The notes beneath the pieces were generated by a model. That model saw nothing but the letters and a program-made list of their open reading frames with translations, did no database searches and was not told the DNA's origin. DNA of 64,000 bases from Rothia sp. (in: high G+C Gram-positive bacteria). Lineage in GTDB: Bacteria > Actinomycetota > Actinomycetes > Actinomycetales > Micrococcaceae. The stretch lies in NCBI RefSeq assembly GCF_030540545.1, contig NZ_JAUNVZ010000002.1:186001-250000 (forward strand). The letters run 5' to 3'. Numbering within the stretch: the stretch's first letter is position 1; the number at the start of each line of letters is the position of its first letter. Positions 8,190 through 17,038 of the stretch are shown here, piece after piece. A program made the position numbers and the translations under genes.

Positions 8190-8666
8190 ATGAGCCAGAA
8201 ACTACATATTGAGCACGGCCCCGCAAACAACCCCGAGCGCGTGGCGAATGAAGACTACCGCGCCGTAAGTGTTGAACGTATTGGTCCCACCCACTACCGT
8301 GCGACCAATAAGGACGGCGCGACCCTGGACTTCGGCCTGGGCGAAGGGCTGCTCAACCCCGTAGAACTGCTGCTGGCAGCGATTGCAGGCTGCTCCGCTG
8401 TGGATGTGGATATGGTCACCACCCGCAAGATTGAACCCGAAGTATTCAAGGTACTCTCCTCCGGTATTAAGCAGCACGAGGACGGCGCCGTGCGCCTGGA
8501 TGATATTGAGGTGGACTTTGACGTCGCCTTTGACTCCAGCGAAGAAGGCGCCAAGGCTGCCTCGAAGGTGGATCGTATGATTGCCCGCAGCGCGGAGAAG
8601 GATTGCACCGTATCCCGCACCGTGGAGCACGCAACCCACGTGACTTTCCGTAATATCAACGGCTAA
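8190..8666 (+). CDS. OsmC/Ohr family protein
   Basis: A 158-residue OsmC-fold protein, a family of thiol-dependent organic hydroperoxide reductases. Two conserved cysteines are visible: Cys68 in AIAGCSAVDVD and Cys139 in EKDCTVSRT, the usual pair. LDFGLGEGLLNPVELLLAA precedes the first, as in the family. ATGGAGAGAG upstream acts as the ribosome site. It resembles the OsmC-like rather than the Ohr subgroup because it lacks the Ohr N-terminal signature, but the exact subgroup is uncertain. Confidence 0.85.
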   Translation: MSQKLHIEHGPANNPERVANEDYRAVSVERIGPTHYRATNKDGATLDFGLGEGLLNPVELLLAAIAGCSAVDVDMVTTRKIEPEVFKVLSSGIKQHEDGAVRLDDIEVDFDVAFDSSEEGAKAASKVDRMIARSAEKDCTVSRTVEHATHVTFRNING

Positions 8667-8685
8667 AACCGCGACATCCTACCTC

Positions 8686-8719
8686 AAAGCCCGCCCGGGT
8701 ATAGATCCGGGCGGGCTTT
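8686..8719 (+). terminator. Terminator of the OsmC-like gene
   Basis: AAAGCCCGCCCGG (8686-8698) pairs with its complement at 8707-8719, followed by TT. The same core occurs at 12182-12219 and 14083-14118. Confidence 0.85.
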
Positions 8720-8721
8720 TT

Positions 8722-8995
8722 GCGTTGATATGAAGCGCTGCAGCTAGGTGGGGGAGTAAAAGATATCTAAAATCCGGGGTGATACTACCCAAAAAACAAG
8801 CCCTGGGGGTGGTACTTAAAGGCGTGAAACCGTAGTATAGAACGGTACAAGATAAGCTGAGCTTAGGGTGCATAAGAGAAACTTATGTTGGCCGGTCACC
8901 CCAAGAAAATATAAAGAAGGTTACCGGGCCGCGCACAGCGCCCCAGCTAGAACCTCAGCCAACGATTGCCAACGGGCATCCACGAAAGAAACACA
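8722..8995 (+). other. Leader and promoter region of the amino acid permease
   Basis: Gene-free. AT-rich promoter-like DNA is present around 8830-8860 (TAGTATAG, then GGTACAAGATAA), and the remaining 130 nt before the start would form a long untranslated leader. No terminator-like or riboswitch-like fold was recognised. Confidence 0.35.
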
Positions 8996-10468
8996 ATGTC
9001 ACAGACCGAAACCTCTACCGCAGGGGAACAGCAGGAACTCAAGCGCGGCCTGACCGCCCGCCATATGCAGATGATTGCAATCGGCGGCGCGATCGGCACC
9101 GGCCTGTTCGTTGCCTCCGGTAAGACCATCTCCACCGCAGGCCCCGGCGGCGCGATTCTCGCCTACGGCCTGATTGGTATTATGGTGCTCTTCCTCATGC
9201 AATCCCTGGGTGAAATGGCAGCGCACCTGCCGGTGCCCGGCTCCTTCCAAACCTACGCCACCCGTTACGTCTCCGATTCCTTCGGCTTCGCCATGGGCTG
9301 GAACTACTGGTTCAACTGGGCAATTACTGTGGCTGCCGAACTGGTGGCTGTGGGCGAAGTGATGAAATATTGGCTGCCGGATGTACACCCCGCCGTGTGG
9401 GCGGGTGGCTTCCTGGTGCTGCTGACCGCTATTAACGCCCTCTCCGCTAAAGCCTACGGCGAAAGCGAATTCTGGCTGGCGTTTATTAAGGTCGCCACCG
9501 TGATTATTTTCCTGGTCGCCGGCGTTGCCATGATCTTCGGTATTATTGGTGGCGCAAGCCCCGGCGTGAGCCACTGGACCGAAGGCGAGGCACCCTTCGT
9601 GGGCGGCCCCATGGCTGTGTTCGCGATCTTTATGGTCGCCGGCTTCTCCTTCCAGGGCACCGAAATGATCGGTGTGGCAGCTGGTGAATCCGCTAACCCT
9701 CGCCGTGATGTGCCCCGTGCACTCACCAGCGTATTCTGGCGTATTATGCTCTTCTACATTGGTGCAATCCTGGTGATCGGTACCCTCATTAGCTACGCAG
9801 ACCCGAACCTGCTCACTGCAGCAGACGGCGATATTAGCATCTCCCCGTTCACCCTTATCTTCGAGCGTGCCGGTATTGCCTTCGCCGCAGCCGCTATGAA
9901 CGCCGTGATTCTGACCGCCGTGCTCTCTGCGGGTAACTCCGGCCTGTACGTTTCGGCCCGTATGCTCTTCTCCCTGGCGCAGGAGAAGAAGGCGCCGGCT
10001 ATTTTCGCTCGTGTCTCCAAGAACGGCGTGCCTCTGCCCGCTCTGCTGGCAACCGCCGCGATCGGTGCGTTTGGTTTTATCGCCTCGCTGATTTCCCCCA
10101 ATGGTGCGTACCTGTGGCTGGTGAACGTGTCCGGTCTTGCCGGTTTCATTACCTGGGTGGGTATTGCCGTGGCTCATTGGCGTTTCCGCCGCGCATTTGT
10201 GGCTCAGGGCCACTCCCTGAGCGAACTGCCCTATGTGGCGCCGTTCTTCCCCATCGGCCCGATGATTGCATTCCTGATGTGCGTGCTGGTCATTGCCGGT
10301 CAGGGCTATGATGCGGTGGTCGGCGGCGACTGGGTCGGTATTGCCAGCGCCTACATTGGCCTGCCGGTGTTTATTGCCGTGTGGCTGGGTCATCGTGCGG
10401 TGAAGAAGGACCGTATTATTCCTCTGGAGCAGGTTGATGTCTCCGGTCTGGATGTAACGGCCAAGTAG
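8996..10468 (+). CDS. Amino acid permease of the APC superfamily (AAT/GABA-permease type)
   Basis: A 490-residue, 12-helix secondary transporter. KRGLTARHMQMIAIGGAIGT, followed by GLFVASGKTI, is the signature first helix of the amino acid transporter (AAT) family. The helix-3 region (PVPGSFQTYA), AGFSFQGTEMIGVAAGES and the NSGLYVSARML segment also match. These proton symporters import amino acids such as GABA, lysine, aromatic amino acids or proline; the substrate cannot be fixed here. The ATG at 8996 with AAAGAAA upstream aligns with the family start, better than 8966. Confidence 0.87.
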   Translation: MSQTETSTAGEQQELKRGLTARHMQMIAIGGAIGTGLFVASGKTISTAGPGGAILAYGLIGIMVLFLMQSLGEMAAHLPVPGSFQTYATRYVSDSFGFAMGWNYWFNWAITVAAELVAVGEVMKYWLPDVHPAVWAGGFLVLLTAINALSAKAYGESEFWLAFIKVATVIIFLVAGVAMIFGIIGGASPGVSHWTEGEAPFVGGPMAVFAIFMVAGFSFQGTEMIGVAAGESANPRRDVPRALTSVFWRIMLFYIGAILVIGTLISYADPNLLTAADGDISISPFTLIFERAGIAFAAAAMNAVILTAVLSAGNSGLYVSARMLFSLAQEKKAPAIFARVSKNGVPLPALLATAAIGAFGFIASLISPNGAYLWLVNVSGLAGFITWVGIAVAHWRFRRAFVAQGHSLSELPYVAPFFPIGPMIAFLMCVLVIAGQGYDAVVGGDWVGIASAYIGLPVFIAVWLGHRAVKKDRIIPLEQVDVSGLDVTAK

Positions 10469-10483
10469 CATAGTGCTTCATAC

Positions 10484-10518
10484 GGTGGGGCGGTTCTTTG
10501 ATGAGGAACCGCCCCACC
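10484..10518 (+). terminator. Terminator of the permease
   Basis: A 13-bp perfect inverted repeat, 10484-10496 with 10506-10518, followed by TTTTAT. Confidence 0.85.
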
Positions 10519-10671
10519 TTTTATATGCCCGAACTCTTCGCAGGCGTGTCATATTTATAGAAAATGCGAAATGTTAAGGCTGGCCTAAGGGTAAACATGG
10601 TAGGGTGAAAAGGACCGGACAATAACGACCGGTCACCCATATATCACCTACTTCAACGGAAGGCATCAGAG

Positions 10672-12156
10672 ATGATTAAGACCCGCCCCGCTCTTGCCCT
10701 GGGAGCAAGCCTGCTGCTGAGTTTCAGCAGCGTACCGGCAAGTTTTGCCGCACCCACCGCGCCCGCACACGTGAGCGTGAACAGTGGCTGCGAACCGGGT
10801 ACCCCCGACACTCGCCACTCCAATGTGAAACTCACGGTCGAAGCACCCGAAAAGCTCGACCCCACCCAGCCCATGACCTTCACCCTGCGCGGCGAAGGCT
10901 ACGATGAGAGCGAACCCGCCGCCCGCAACGGCGTATACATTATGATCACCACCACCGATGTGTGGAAGATCGGCCAGTGCAGCGATATGAAGGGCGATGG
11001 CGATGCGCTCATCGCTGATTGGATCCCCGCCCACCTGATTAAAGATGGCAAATTTGAACGCACCATTACCGTACCCGGTGATACCTTCAAGTCCGGAAAA
11101 TCCTACTCCATTGGTGCCGCCGCAGCCCACGGTCTGGTGCTGACCGAACGCTACTTTGACCGCGGCATCACCATCACCATGCCCGAGAAGAAAGCCGTGC
11201 GTGAGGTGCCCGTACCCACTAATGTGCGCGCCCAGGTGGACTCCCGCCGTAATGTGACCGTCAACTGGGACTACCCCGAAAATATTGAGGGCATGGAATG
11301 GCGTGTGGGTATTGAATGCCTGGAGCAATGCGCCGCGAAATTCAACACGGAACGCTCCGCCGATAAGTGGAAGAGCAGCGACCGCGAGCATATTTTTGAT
11401 GACGCAGACGCCGGCGTGTACATTGCAAAAGTGCAGACCATGCTCCCGGCCGCTGACGGCAACGGCTACGAAGAAGGCTCTGTAGTCACCAGCGAACCCT
11501 TCGGCGTGGGGGATGTGAAGGTGCCCGTGTACGGTGAGCACCCCGGCACCGCCCCGGTGGAGCATCAGCTGCCCAAGGGCGAATGGGAACTCAAGCGCAC
11601 CTTTAGCGATGTGGACGAGAACAACCGCTTCTACATCAATATTGAGTGGCTGGCCGCCACCGGAATTACCACCGGGTACGCTGACGGCACGTTCCGCCCG
11701 CTCGATCATGTGGAGCGCGCCGCTATGGCCGCCTACTTTTACCGCCTGGCGGGTTCGCCCGAGGTGAGCCTGCCGGCTACTTCGCCCTTTAGGGATGTGG
11801 CGCCCGATTTCCCGTTCTACAAGGAGATCGTGTGGATGCATCAGCAGGGCATTACCACCGGCTGGAAGGACGGTACCTTCCGCCCGCACGATGCGGTCAA
11901 TCGTGACGCAATGGCGGCGTTCTTCTACCGTTATGCGCAGAAGTTCTCGCATGTGAGCGGGGATGTGCTCCCCATTGATCAGGAATTTGCGGATGTTTCA
12001 CCGACCACGCAGTTCCACACCGAAATTATGTGGATGCGTAAGCAGGGTATTTCTACCGGCTGGGAGGATAACACCTACCGCCCGTGGCAGCCGGTGGAAC
12101 GCCAGGCGATGGCTGCATTTATTAGCCGCTACGAGCTGAACCTGGGCGATCGCTAA
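10672..12156 (+). CDS. Secreted protein with three SLH repeats
   Basis: A 494-residue protein with a signal peptide (about residues 1-26, ending ASFAA). Residues 35-170 form an extracellular domain with Cys40 and Cys103. Residues 180-275 look like a fibronectin type III-like domain (VPTNVRAQVD, NVTVNWDYP). Three S-layer-homology repeats follow at 310-360, 373-422 and 439-488, each of the type FxDV...I.W....GITTGW.DGTFRP...V.R.AMAAF.YR. SLH domains usually attach proteins to cell-wall glycans, so surface location is inferred. The repeats closely match those of the protein at 44228. The ligand of the N-terminal part is unknown. Confidence 0.85.
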   Translation: MIKTRPALALGASLLLSFSSVPASFAAPTAPAHVSVNSGCEPGTPDTRHSNVKLTVEAPEKLDPTQPMTFTLRGEGYDESEPAARNGVYIMITTTDVWKIGQCSDMKGDGDALIADWIPAHLIKDGKFERTITVPGDTFKSGKSYSIGAAAAHGLVLTERYFDRGITITMPEKKAVREVPVPTNVRAQVDSRRNVTVNWDYPENIEGMEWRVGIECLEQCAAKFNTERSADKWKSSDREHIFDDADAGVYIAKVQTMLPAADGNGYEEGSVVTSEPFGVGDVKVPVYGEHPGTAPVEHQLPKGEWELKRTFSDVDENNRFYINIEWLAATGITTGYADGTFRPLDHVERAAMAAYFYRLAGSPEVSLPATSPFRDVAPDFPFYKEIVWMHQQGITTGWKDGTFRPHDAVNRDAMAAFFYRYAQKFSHVSGDVLPIDQEFADVSPTTQFHTEIMWMRKQGISTGWEDNTYRPWQPVERQAMAAFISRYELNLGDR

Positions 12157-12181
12157 CCTTTGCGTGCATCACGGCACCAAT

Positions 12182-12219
12182 CAGAGCCCGTCCGGTAGAG
12201 TGATACCGGGCGGGCTCTG
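12182..12219 (+). terminator. Terminator after the SLH protein gene
   Basis: A 16-bp stem (12182-12197 with 12204-12219) with one G-T wobble and a TTC tail. Confidence 0.75.
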
Positions 12220-12261
12220 TTCAGTGTTCAATACCGGGCGGGGGTCTTCCCGTAGAGCGAG

Positions 12262-12267
12262 TACACT
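12262..12267 (+). promoter_or_regulatory. -10 box TACACT, leaderless start at 12274
   Basis: TACACT ends six nt before the ATG at 12274. GGAGAG in the gap is too close to the start to act as a ribosome site. Confidence 0.5.
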
Positions 12268-12273
12268 GGAGAG

Positions 12274-12756
12274 ATGAGCTCTACACCCAACACCACAGAC
12301 TACACTCCCGACTACACCCACCAAGCCATTGACACGACCCGCCGTGAAATACGGGTCTCAGCCGTAGCGATTCGTGACTCCGCCGGACTGGTGCTGACCG
12401 TACGTAAGAACGGCACCGACGGGTTCATGATGCCCGGCGGCAAACCCGACCCTGGCGAAGACGCCCTGGACGCAGCCGTACGCGAAGTCACCGAAGAGCT
12501 CGGCTTCGCCCCCGACCCTGCCCGCCTGCACTTTTTGGGCACCTTCAGCGCCCCTGCTCTGAACGAAAATGGGTTCACGGTGATTGCCGATAGCTTTGAA
12601 TACCGACCCACGCAGGCAGAAGAAGCACACCTGAAGCAGAACGCACCGCGCGCAGAGATCGCTGAAATGCGTTGGGTTGACCCCGCCACCGACACGCGCG
12701 AGCAGGCACCCCTGAACATTGACTGTATTTTCCCGGCCCTTCTGGCACAGCGCTAA
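12274..12756 (+). CDS. Nudix hydrolase
   Basis: A 160-residue single-domain Nudix protein. The Nudix box begins at Gly56 in MPGGKPDPGED and continues with REVTEELGF, fitting G-x5-E-x7-RE-U-x-EE-x-GU exactly. Members hydrolyse nucleoside diphosphates linked to another moiety; the substrate is not evident. The N-terminal 20 residues are Thr/Tyr-rich and probably disordered. It is followed after 91 nt by the LOG/Pcp operon, which has its own promoter. Confidence 0.87.
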   Translation: MSSTPNTTDYTPDYTHQAIDTTRREIRVSAVAIRDSAGLVLTVRKNGTDGFMMPGGKPDPGEDALDAAVREVTEELGFAPDPARLHFLGTFSAPALNENGFTVIADSFEYRPTQAEEAHLKQNAPRAEIAEMRWVDPATDTREQAPLNIDCIFPALLAQR

Positions 12757-12773
12757 GCGTGGTGAGCACCTCA

Positions 12774-12801
12774 TTGCGCGCCCAATAGTGTAGGCTACTA
12801 T
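12774..12801 (+). promoter_or_regulatory. Promoter of the LOG-pcp operon
   Basis: TTGCGC at 12774-12779, 16-nt spacer, TACTAT at 12796-12801. A GGAGG ribosome site follows just ahead of the ATG at 12848. Confidence 0.55.
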
Positions 12802-12847
12802 ACATACCCTTAGCCGGTACCAGCACAGAATATTTGGAGGAAACATC

Positions 12848-13393
12848 ATGAGCGAACGCTTCAACCTGGCCGTCTACTGCGGCGCCAATATGGGCAACGA
12901 CCCGCTCTTTGCCACCCGAGCCCGCGAACTGGGCACCCTGTGCGCACAACGCGGAATCGGTGTGGTCTACGGCGGCGGCCAGAACGGTCTGATGGGCACC
13001 GTCGCCGGAGCAGCCCTGAACGCCGGCGGTAAAGTTTACGGCGTGGTCACCCACCAGCTGGTCGGTATGGAAGGCGTCTACCCCGGCCAAACCACCATCG
13101 ACATTGTCGACACCATGCACGAACGCAAAGCGCTCATGATCGACAAAGCCGACGCGTTCGTTGCCATGCCCGGAGGTCCCGGCACACTGGAAGAATTCTT
13201 CGAGGTGTTCAGCTGGCAATTCCTGGAAATTCACTCCAAGCCGGTGGCGCTGCTCAATGTGAACGGCTACTGGGACAAACTGATCGAAGCCATGGAATAC
13301 ATGTCTACCACCGGGCTGCTGAAACCCTCCTACCTGGAGCGCCTGATCGTGGCGCAAACCCCCGAAGAGCTGCTGGAAAAACTGGGCCGATAA
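12848..13393 (+). CDS. LOG family protein (TIGR00730)
   Basis: A 181-residue Rossmann-like protein. It has YCGANMGND at the start, VYGGGQNGLMG, and MPGGPGTLEEFFE, the PGGxGTxxE motif of LOG enzymes. LOG proteins hydrolyse cytokinin-type nucleoside 5'-monophosphates to free base and ribose 5-phosphate, and some act on ordinary AMP. TTGGAGGAAAC provides a strong ribosome site. Its stop overlaps the next start (TAATG), so it is coupled to pcp; no metabolic link between the two is obvious. Confidence 0.88.
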   Translation: MSERFNLAVYCGANMGNDPLFATRARELGTLCAQRGIGVVYGGGQNGLMGTVAGAALNAGGKVYGVVTHQLVGMEGVYPGQTTIDIVDTMHERKALMIDKADAFVAMPGGPGTLEEFFEVFSWQFLEIHSKPVALLNVNGYWDKLIEAMEYMSTTGLLKPSYLERLIVAQTPEELLEKLGR

Positions 13394-14058
13394 TGCGCCT
13401 GCTGCTCACCTGCTTCGGTCCCTTCCCGGGCGTGCCGGTCAACCCCACCCAGCGTATTGCTGCGGCTCTGGTTGCCGTGCTGGGGGAAGAAGCGAACATA
13501 ACGCTGCGTGAACTACCCGTCAGCTACGCAGGTTCCAGCGCCGCCCTTGAGTCTGAGCTTGCCGCAGAAACCTACGATGCCGTGCTCAGCCTGGGCGTGG
13601 CGGTCGGGCGCTCACGCATCGGCATTGAACGCGTCGCCATTAACCTAGACGACGCGCGGATCGAGGATAACGACGGCGTACGCCTGCACGATGCACCCAT
13701 AGCGCCCGGTGGCCCCGCCGCCTATTTTTCGACCCTGCCGGTGCGTGCGCTCTATGAGTCGGCGCGCGCTGCCGGGTACCCGGTGGAGATTTCCGATACC
13801 GCCGGAACCTATGTGTGTAACCACGTGATGTACACGGTGCAGCACCTGCTGGCGGAATCGGGTGCGCAGATACCGGCCGGGTTTATTCATATCCCGGCGG
13901 TTGATTTTGCTAGCTCTGATGAGGGCAACAAGGTCGAATCTATGACTGCCCACCGAGATGCCGGAGGAGTAGAAGGACACACCATTCCCACACTGCCCGA
14001 GCGAACCGTGGTCAACGCTCTCGCGCATATGATTCGAGAGCTCGCGTCGAGCGTCTAA
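13393..14058 (+). CDS. pcp: Pyroglutamyl-peptidase I
   Basis: A 221-residue cysteine peptidase of family C15 that removes N-terminal pyroglutamate. The N-terminus LLTCFGPFPGVPVNPT is the family signature. RIGIERVAIN includes the catalytic Glu, SDTAGTYVCNHVMY the catalytic Cys, and GFIHIPA the catalytic His. Its ATG overlaps the stop of the LOG gene by one base and a bidirectional terminator follows. Confidence 0.9.
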   Translation: MRLLLTCFGPFPGVPVNPTQRIAAALVAVLGEEANITLRELPVSYAGSSAALESELAAETYDAVLSLGVAVGRSRIGIERVAINLDDARIEDNDGVRLHDAPIAPGGPAAYFSTLPVRALYESARAAGYPVEISDTAGTYVCNHVMYTVQHLLAESGAQIPAGFIHIPAVDFASSDEGNKVESMTAHRDAGGVEGHTIPTLPERTVVNALAHMIRELASSV

Positions 14059-14082
14059 AACCCGCAATCTAAAACGGCACAG

Positions 14083-14118
14083 AAAAGCCCGCCCGGTCAA
14101 TACACCGGGCGGGCTTTT
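14083..14118. terminator. Bidirectional terminator between pcp and pgi
   Basis: AAAAGCCCGCCCGGT (14083-14097) pairs perfectly with 14104-14118, with A-rich and T-rich ends. Confidence 0.87.
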
Positions 14119-14137
14119 ATGCTGCTTAGCTCAGTAA

Positions 14138-15811
14138 CTACTTCTGACGGTTCGCCAGGTAGTAGCTAATCAGAGACGCGGTAGAAGAATCCTGCTTCGC
14201 CAGAACCTCCTGGTCACCCTCAATAGCGGGCACCAGATCCAGGGCGAGCTTCTTACCCAGCTCAACACCCCACTGGTCGAAGGAATCAATACCCCACACA
14301 ATACCCTGAACAAAGGTAATGTGCTCGTACAGGGCGATCAGCTGACCCAGAACCGAAGGGGTCAAACGGCTTGCCATGATCGAGGTGGAGGGACGGTTGC
14401 CGCTGAAAATACGCGCGGTCACAATCTCCTCAGCGGTGCCCTCAGCACGCACCTCCTCCTCGGTCTTGCCGAATGCCAGAGCCTGAGACTGCGCAAAGAA
14501 GTTCGCCAAGAACAGCTCGTGCACATCCTGCTCGCCGTCGCGAGTCGCATGAACCGGGTTAGCAAAAGCAATGAAATCAGCCGGAATCAGCTGGGTACCC
14601 TGGTGAATCAGCTGGTAGAAAGCATGCTGGCCGTTAGTGCCGGGCTCGCCCCAGAAAACCTCACCGGTGGAGTAATTCACGAAGGAACCATCAGCGCGCA
14701 CAGACTTGCCGTTGGACTCCATGGTCAGCTGCTGCAGGTACGCCGGGAAGCGGTGCAGGTACTGGTCATAGGGCAGGACCGCGTGAGAAGCCGCACCCAG
14801 GAAATTCACATTCCAAATGTTCAGCAGACCCATCAGAGCCGGAACGTTCTGCGCCAGGGGAGCGGCGCGGAAATGCTCATCCATGGCGTGGAAGCCAGCC
14901 AGGAACTCCTCGAAAACCTTCGGGCCGAGCACAATAGCCAGCACGGTACCGATAGCGGAATCCACCGAGTAGCGGCCGCCAACCCAATCCCAGAAACCGA
15001 AAGCGTTCTCGGGGTCAATGCCGAAAGCAGCAACCTTATCCAGAGCGGTAGAAACAGCCACGAAATGCTGGGCCACAGCCTGCTCATCGGAGGCATTATC
15101 CAGGGCGCCAGCGGCACGCAGGGAGTCCAGCAGCCAGGTGCGGCATACGCGCGCATTGGTCAGGGTTTCCAGGGTGCCGAAAGTCTTGGACGCCACGATG
15201 AACAGGGTGGTTTCCGGATCCAGATCGGCAACCTTCTCAGCAGCGTCGGTTGGATCAATATTGGAGATGAAGCGTGCGCTGATACCGGCGTCTGCGTAGG
15301 GCTTGAGTGCCTCATACACCATGACCGGGCCCAGGTCGGAGCCGCCAATACCAATGTTGACCACGGTCTTAATGCGCTTGCCGGTCACGCCGGTCCACTC
15401 GCCCGAGCGCACACGCTCAGCGAAAGCGTAAATCTTCTCCAGCACAGCGTGTACATCGGAGTCAACGTCCTGGCCGTCAACGCTCAGCGCGGGGGAGTAG
15501 CCCTTGGGGCGGCGCAGAGCGGTGTGCAGTACGGCGCGGTCCTCGGTGACGTTAATGTGCTCGCCGGAGAACATGGCGTCGCGGCGGGACTCGAGGTTTA
15601 CTTCCTCAGCCAGTTCAAGCAGCAGTTCGAGAGTTTCAGAGGTGATGAGATTCTTGGATAGATCCACGTGCAGGTCGGCTGCGTTAAAGCTGAACTTCTC
15701 GGCACGCTGAGGATCAGCGGCGAACCATGCGCGCAGGTCGCGCTTCTGGTTCTTGGACAGTTCATTCAGAGCCGACCACGCGCTGGTGGTCGTGGGGTCA
15801 ATGGTAGTCAT
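14138..15811 (-). CDS. pgi: Glucose-6-phosphate isomerase
   Basis: Converts glucose-6-P and fructose-6-P in glycolysis and gluconeogenesis. The 557 residues are the usual length. [13 protein letters not shown] binds the sugar phosphate. [23 protein letters not shown] (PGI signature 1), the MESNGKSV segment, [18 protein letters not shown] and the C-terminal [10 protein letters not shown] motif (signature 2) are all present. The ATG at 15811 (MTTIDPTT) is preferred over an in-frame codon 36 nt upstream because the extra residues are purine-rich leader sequence and not conserved. Confidence 0.95.
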   Translation of the reverse strand: MTTIDPTTTSAWSALNELSKNQKRDLRAWFAADPQRAEKFSFNAADLHVDLSKNLITSETLELLLELAEEVNLESRRDAMFSGEHINVTEDRAVLHTALRRPKGYSPALSVDGQDVDSDVHAVLEKIYAFAERVRSGEWTGVTGKRIKTVVNIGIGGSDLGPVMVYEALKPYADAGISARFISNIDPTDAAEKVADLDPETTLFIVASKTFGTLETLTNARVCRTWLLDSLRAAGALDNASDEQAVAQHFVAVSTALDKVAAFGIDPENAFGFWDWVGGRYSVDSAIGTVLAIVLGPKVFEEFLAGFHAMDEHFRAAPLAQNVPALMGLLNIWNVNFLGAASHAVLPYDQYLHRFPAYLQQLTMESNGKSVRADGSFVNYSTGEVFWGEPGTNGQHAFYQLIHQGTQLIPADFIAFANPVHATRDGEQDVHELFLANFFAQSQALAFGKTEEEVRAEGTAEEIVTARIFSGNRPSTSIMASRLTPSVLGQLIALYEHITFVQGIVWGIDSFDQWGVELGKKLALDLVPAIEGDQEVLAKQDSSTASLISYYLANRQK

Positions 15812-15916
15812 GCTTCTATTCTCTCTTTTTTCTTCTCGCTCTGCCACTATCAGGAGGCGGAATTTATGTGCTGGATGGTGGGGCGGGCGTGTAATGGGAA
15901 CAGAGGTGCAGGGCGG

Positions 15917-15922
15917 TAGACT
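15917..15922 (+). promoter_or_regulatory. -10 box TAGACT, leaderless start at 15929
   Basis: TAGACT ends exactly six nt before the ATG at 15929; no ribosome site is visible. Confidence 0.5.
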
Positions 15923-15928
15923 GGTTCT

Positions 15929-16834
15929 ATGAGTACCGCACGTTATATTTGCATCTCCCGATCCGGCGAAACACTGCTACATGCCTCCGAGGCTGACAGT
16001 AAAAACGGAACCCTCTACTATCTGAGCCCTGCAGAACGCGCCGCTTTGAGCGTTGAGCTGCTGGATGAATATACCCCACGCGAGAAAATTGAGCCCGCCG
16101 GCGGATACGAGCAGGACATCACCATCCTCTACTGCGAAGATGACGCGCTGAACCGAGTTGCCGAAGAACTGCGCGAGCAGGGTGCAACGCTTGAACCCAG
16201 TAGCTCCGGATTCCGCTTCTACCCGGGAACCACTGACCCGGTCGGCCGCGCACACTATGCGAAGGCGCTCGCGGCCCGCGACTACCGTATTGAGATGGGC
16301 TATAGCGCCTACAGCGGCGATGCTGTGCCCCTGAACTCTAAGGGTATTCGTGTTTCGGAGGCGGGGGAGATGGTCTTCCCGCGTATTGAGCCCGCGGTGA
16401 TGGCACTGGTGACGAACCTGGATAATACGCGCGTGCTGCTTGCCAATAACCGTCAGTGGCATAGTAATCGCTACGCCCTGATTGCCGGTTTTGTGGATCC
16501 GGGTGAGAACCTGGAACACGCCGCGATTCGCGAGGTGTATGAGGAGCTTGGCCAGCAGGCTGAGCGGGTGGAGTACCGTATGAGTGATGTGTGGCCGTTC
16601 CCGCGCTCGCTGATGGTGTGTTTTCAGGTGTTTGCTGATGAAACCCAGGAGTTGACGTACCCGGATGGTGAGATTGCGAATGCTCGCTGGTTTGATGCTG
16701 CGCAGTTGCGCGCTGCCCTGGCGGAGGAACCGGTGGATGCCGGTGCGTCTGGGGAGGTGTCGAAGCTTGAGCTGCCGGGTACGAATGCAGTGGCTCGCCG
16801 CATGCTCGAGTGGTGGCTACAGACTCAGAACTAG
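15929..16834 (+). CDS. NudC-like NAD(H)/NAD-RNA pyrophosphatase, zinc ribbon degenerate
   Basis: A 301-residue protein with the NudC layout: N-terminal domain, linker and Nudix domain. The Nudix box starts [11 protein letters not shown] and continues [16 protein letters not shown] downstream matches the SQPWPFPxSLM motif that identifies NADH pyrophosphatases. The four cysteines of the NudC zinc ribbon are missing: the linker around residues 85-150 has no CxxC pair, although FPRIEPAVM following it is conserved. It would hydrolyse NADH, or remove NAD caps from RNA, if the family function holds. Confidence 0.8.
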   Translation: MSTARYICISRSGETLLHASEADSKNGTLYYLSPAERAALSVELLDEYTPREKIEPAGGYEQDITILYCEDDALNRVAEELREQGATLEPSSSGFRFYPGTTDPVGRAHYAKALAARDYRIEMGYSAYSGDAVPLNSKGIRVSEAGEMVFPRIEPAVMALVTNLDNTRVLLANNRQWHSNRYALIAGFVDPGENLEHAAIREVYEELGQQAERVEYRMSDVWPFPRSLMVCFQVFADETQELTYPDGEIANARWFDAAQLRAALAEEPVDAGASGEVSKLELPGTNAVARRMLEWWLQTQN

Positions 16835-16855
16835 CGCCCGGTAGATGGCGTGGTT

Positions 16856-16899
16856 AATACCCCTGTGGGCTCCTTCTGATGGGAGCTCGCAGGGGTATT
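16856..16899 (+). terminator. Terminator of the NudC-like gene
   Basis: AATACCCCTG (16856-16865) pairs with CAGGGGTATT (16890-16899), with a GAGC/GCTC inner helix, and a T-run follows. Confidence 0.75.
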
Positions 16900-16966
16900 T
16901 TTGTGCCTTGTAACGCTGCCGAAAAGAGTCATGACAGATTGCCGGCGTAAGATCCTATCTCGGTGC

Positions 16967-16972
16967 TATACT
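16967..16972 (+). promoter_or_regulatory. -10 box TATACT ahead of the G-tract cassette
   Basis: TATACT at 16967-16972 is the only strong -10 box between the terminator at 16899 and the start at 17039. A -35 box at the right distance is not clear. Confidence 0.4.
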
Positions 16973-17038
16973 CAAGCTACGTGCACCAATAATGATGCAT
17001 TCACACTACTCTCACTACTCACGAAATGGATGGAACCC

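Noticed and set aside
8999..10471. A 490-codon minus-strand frame opposite the permease; similar ones opposite both SLH genes and pepP
   Set aside because: Antisense shadows of GC-rich coding sequence; composition is His/Gly/Gln-rich without domains.
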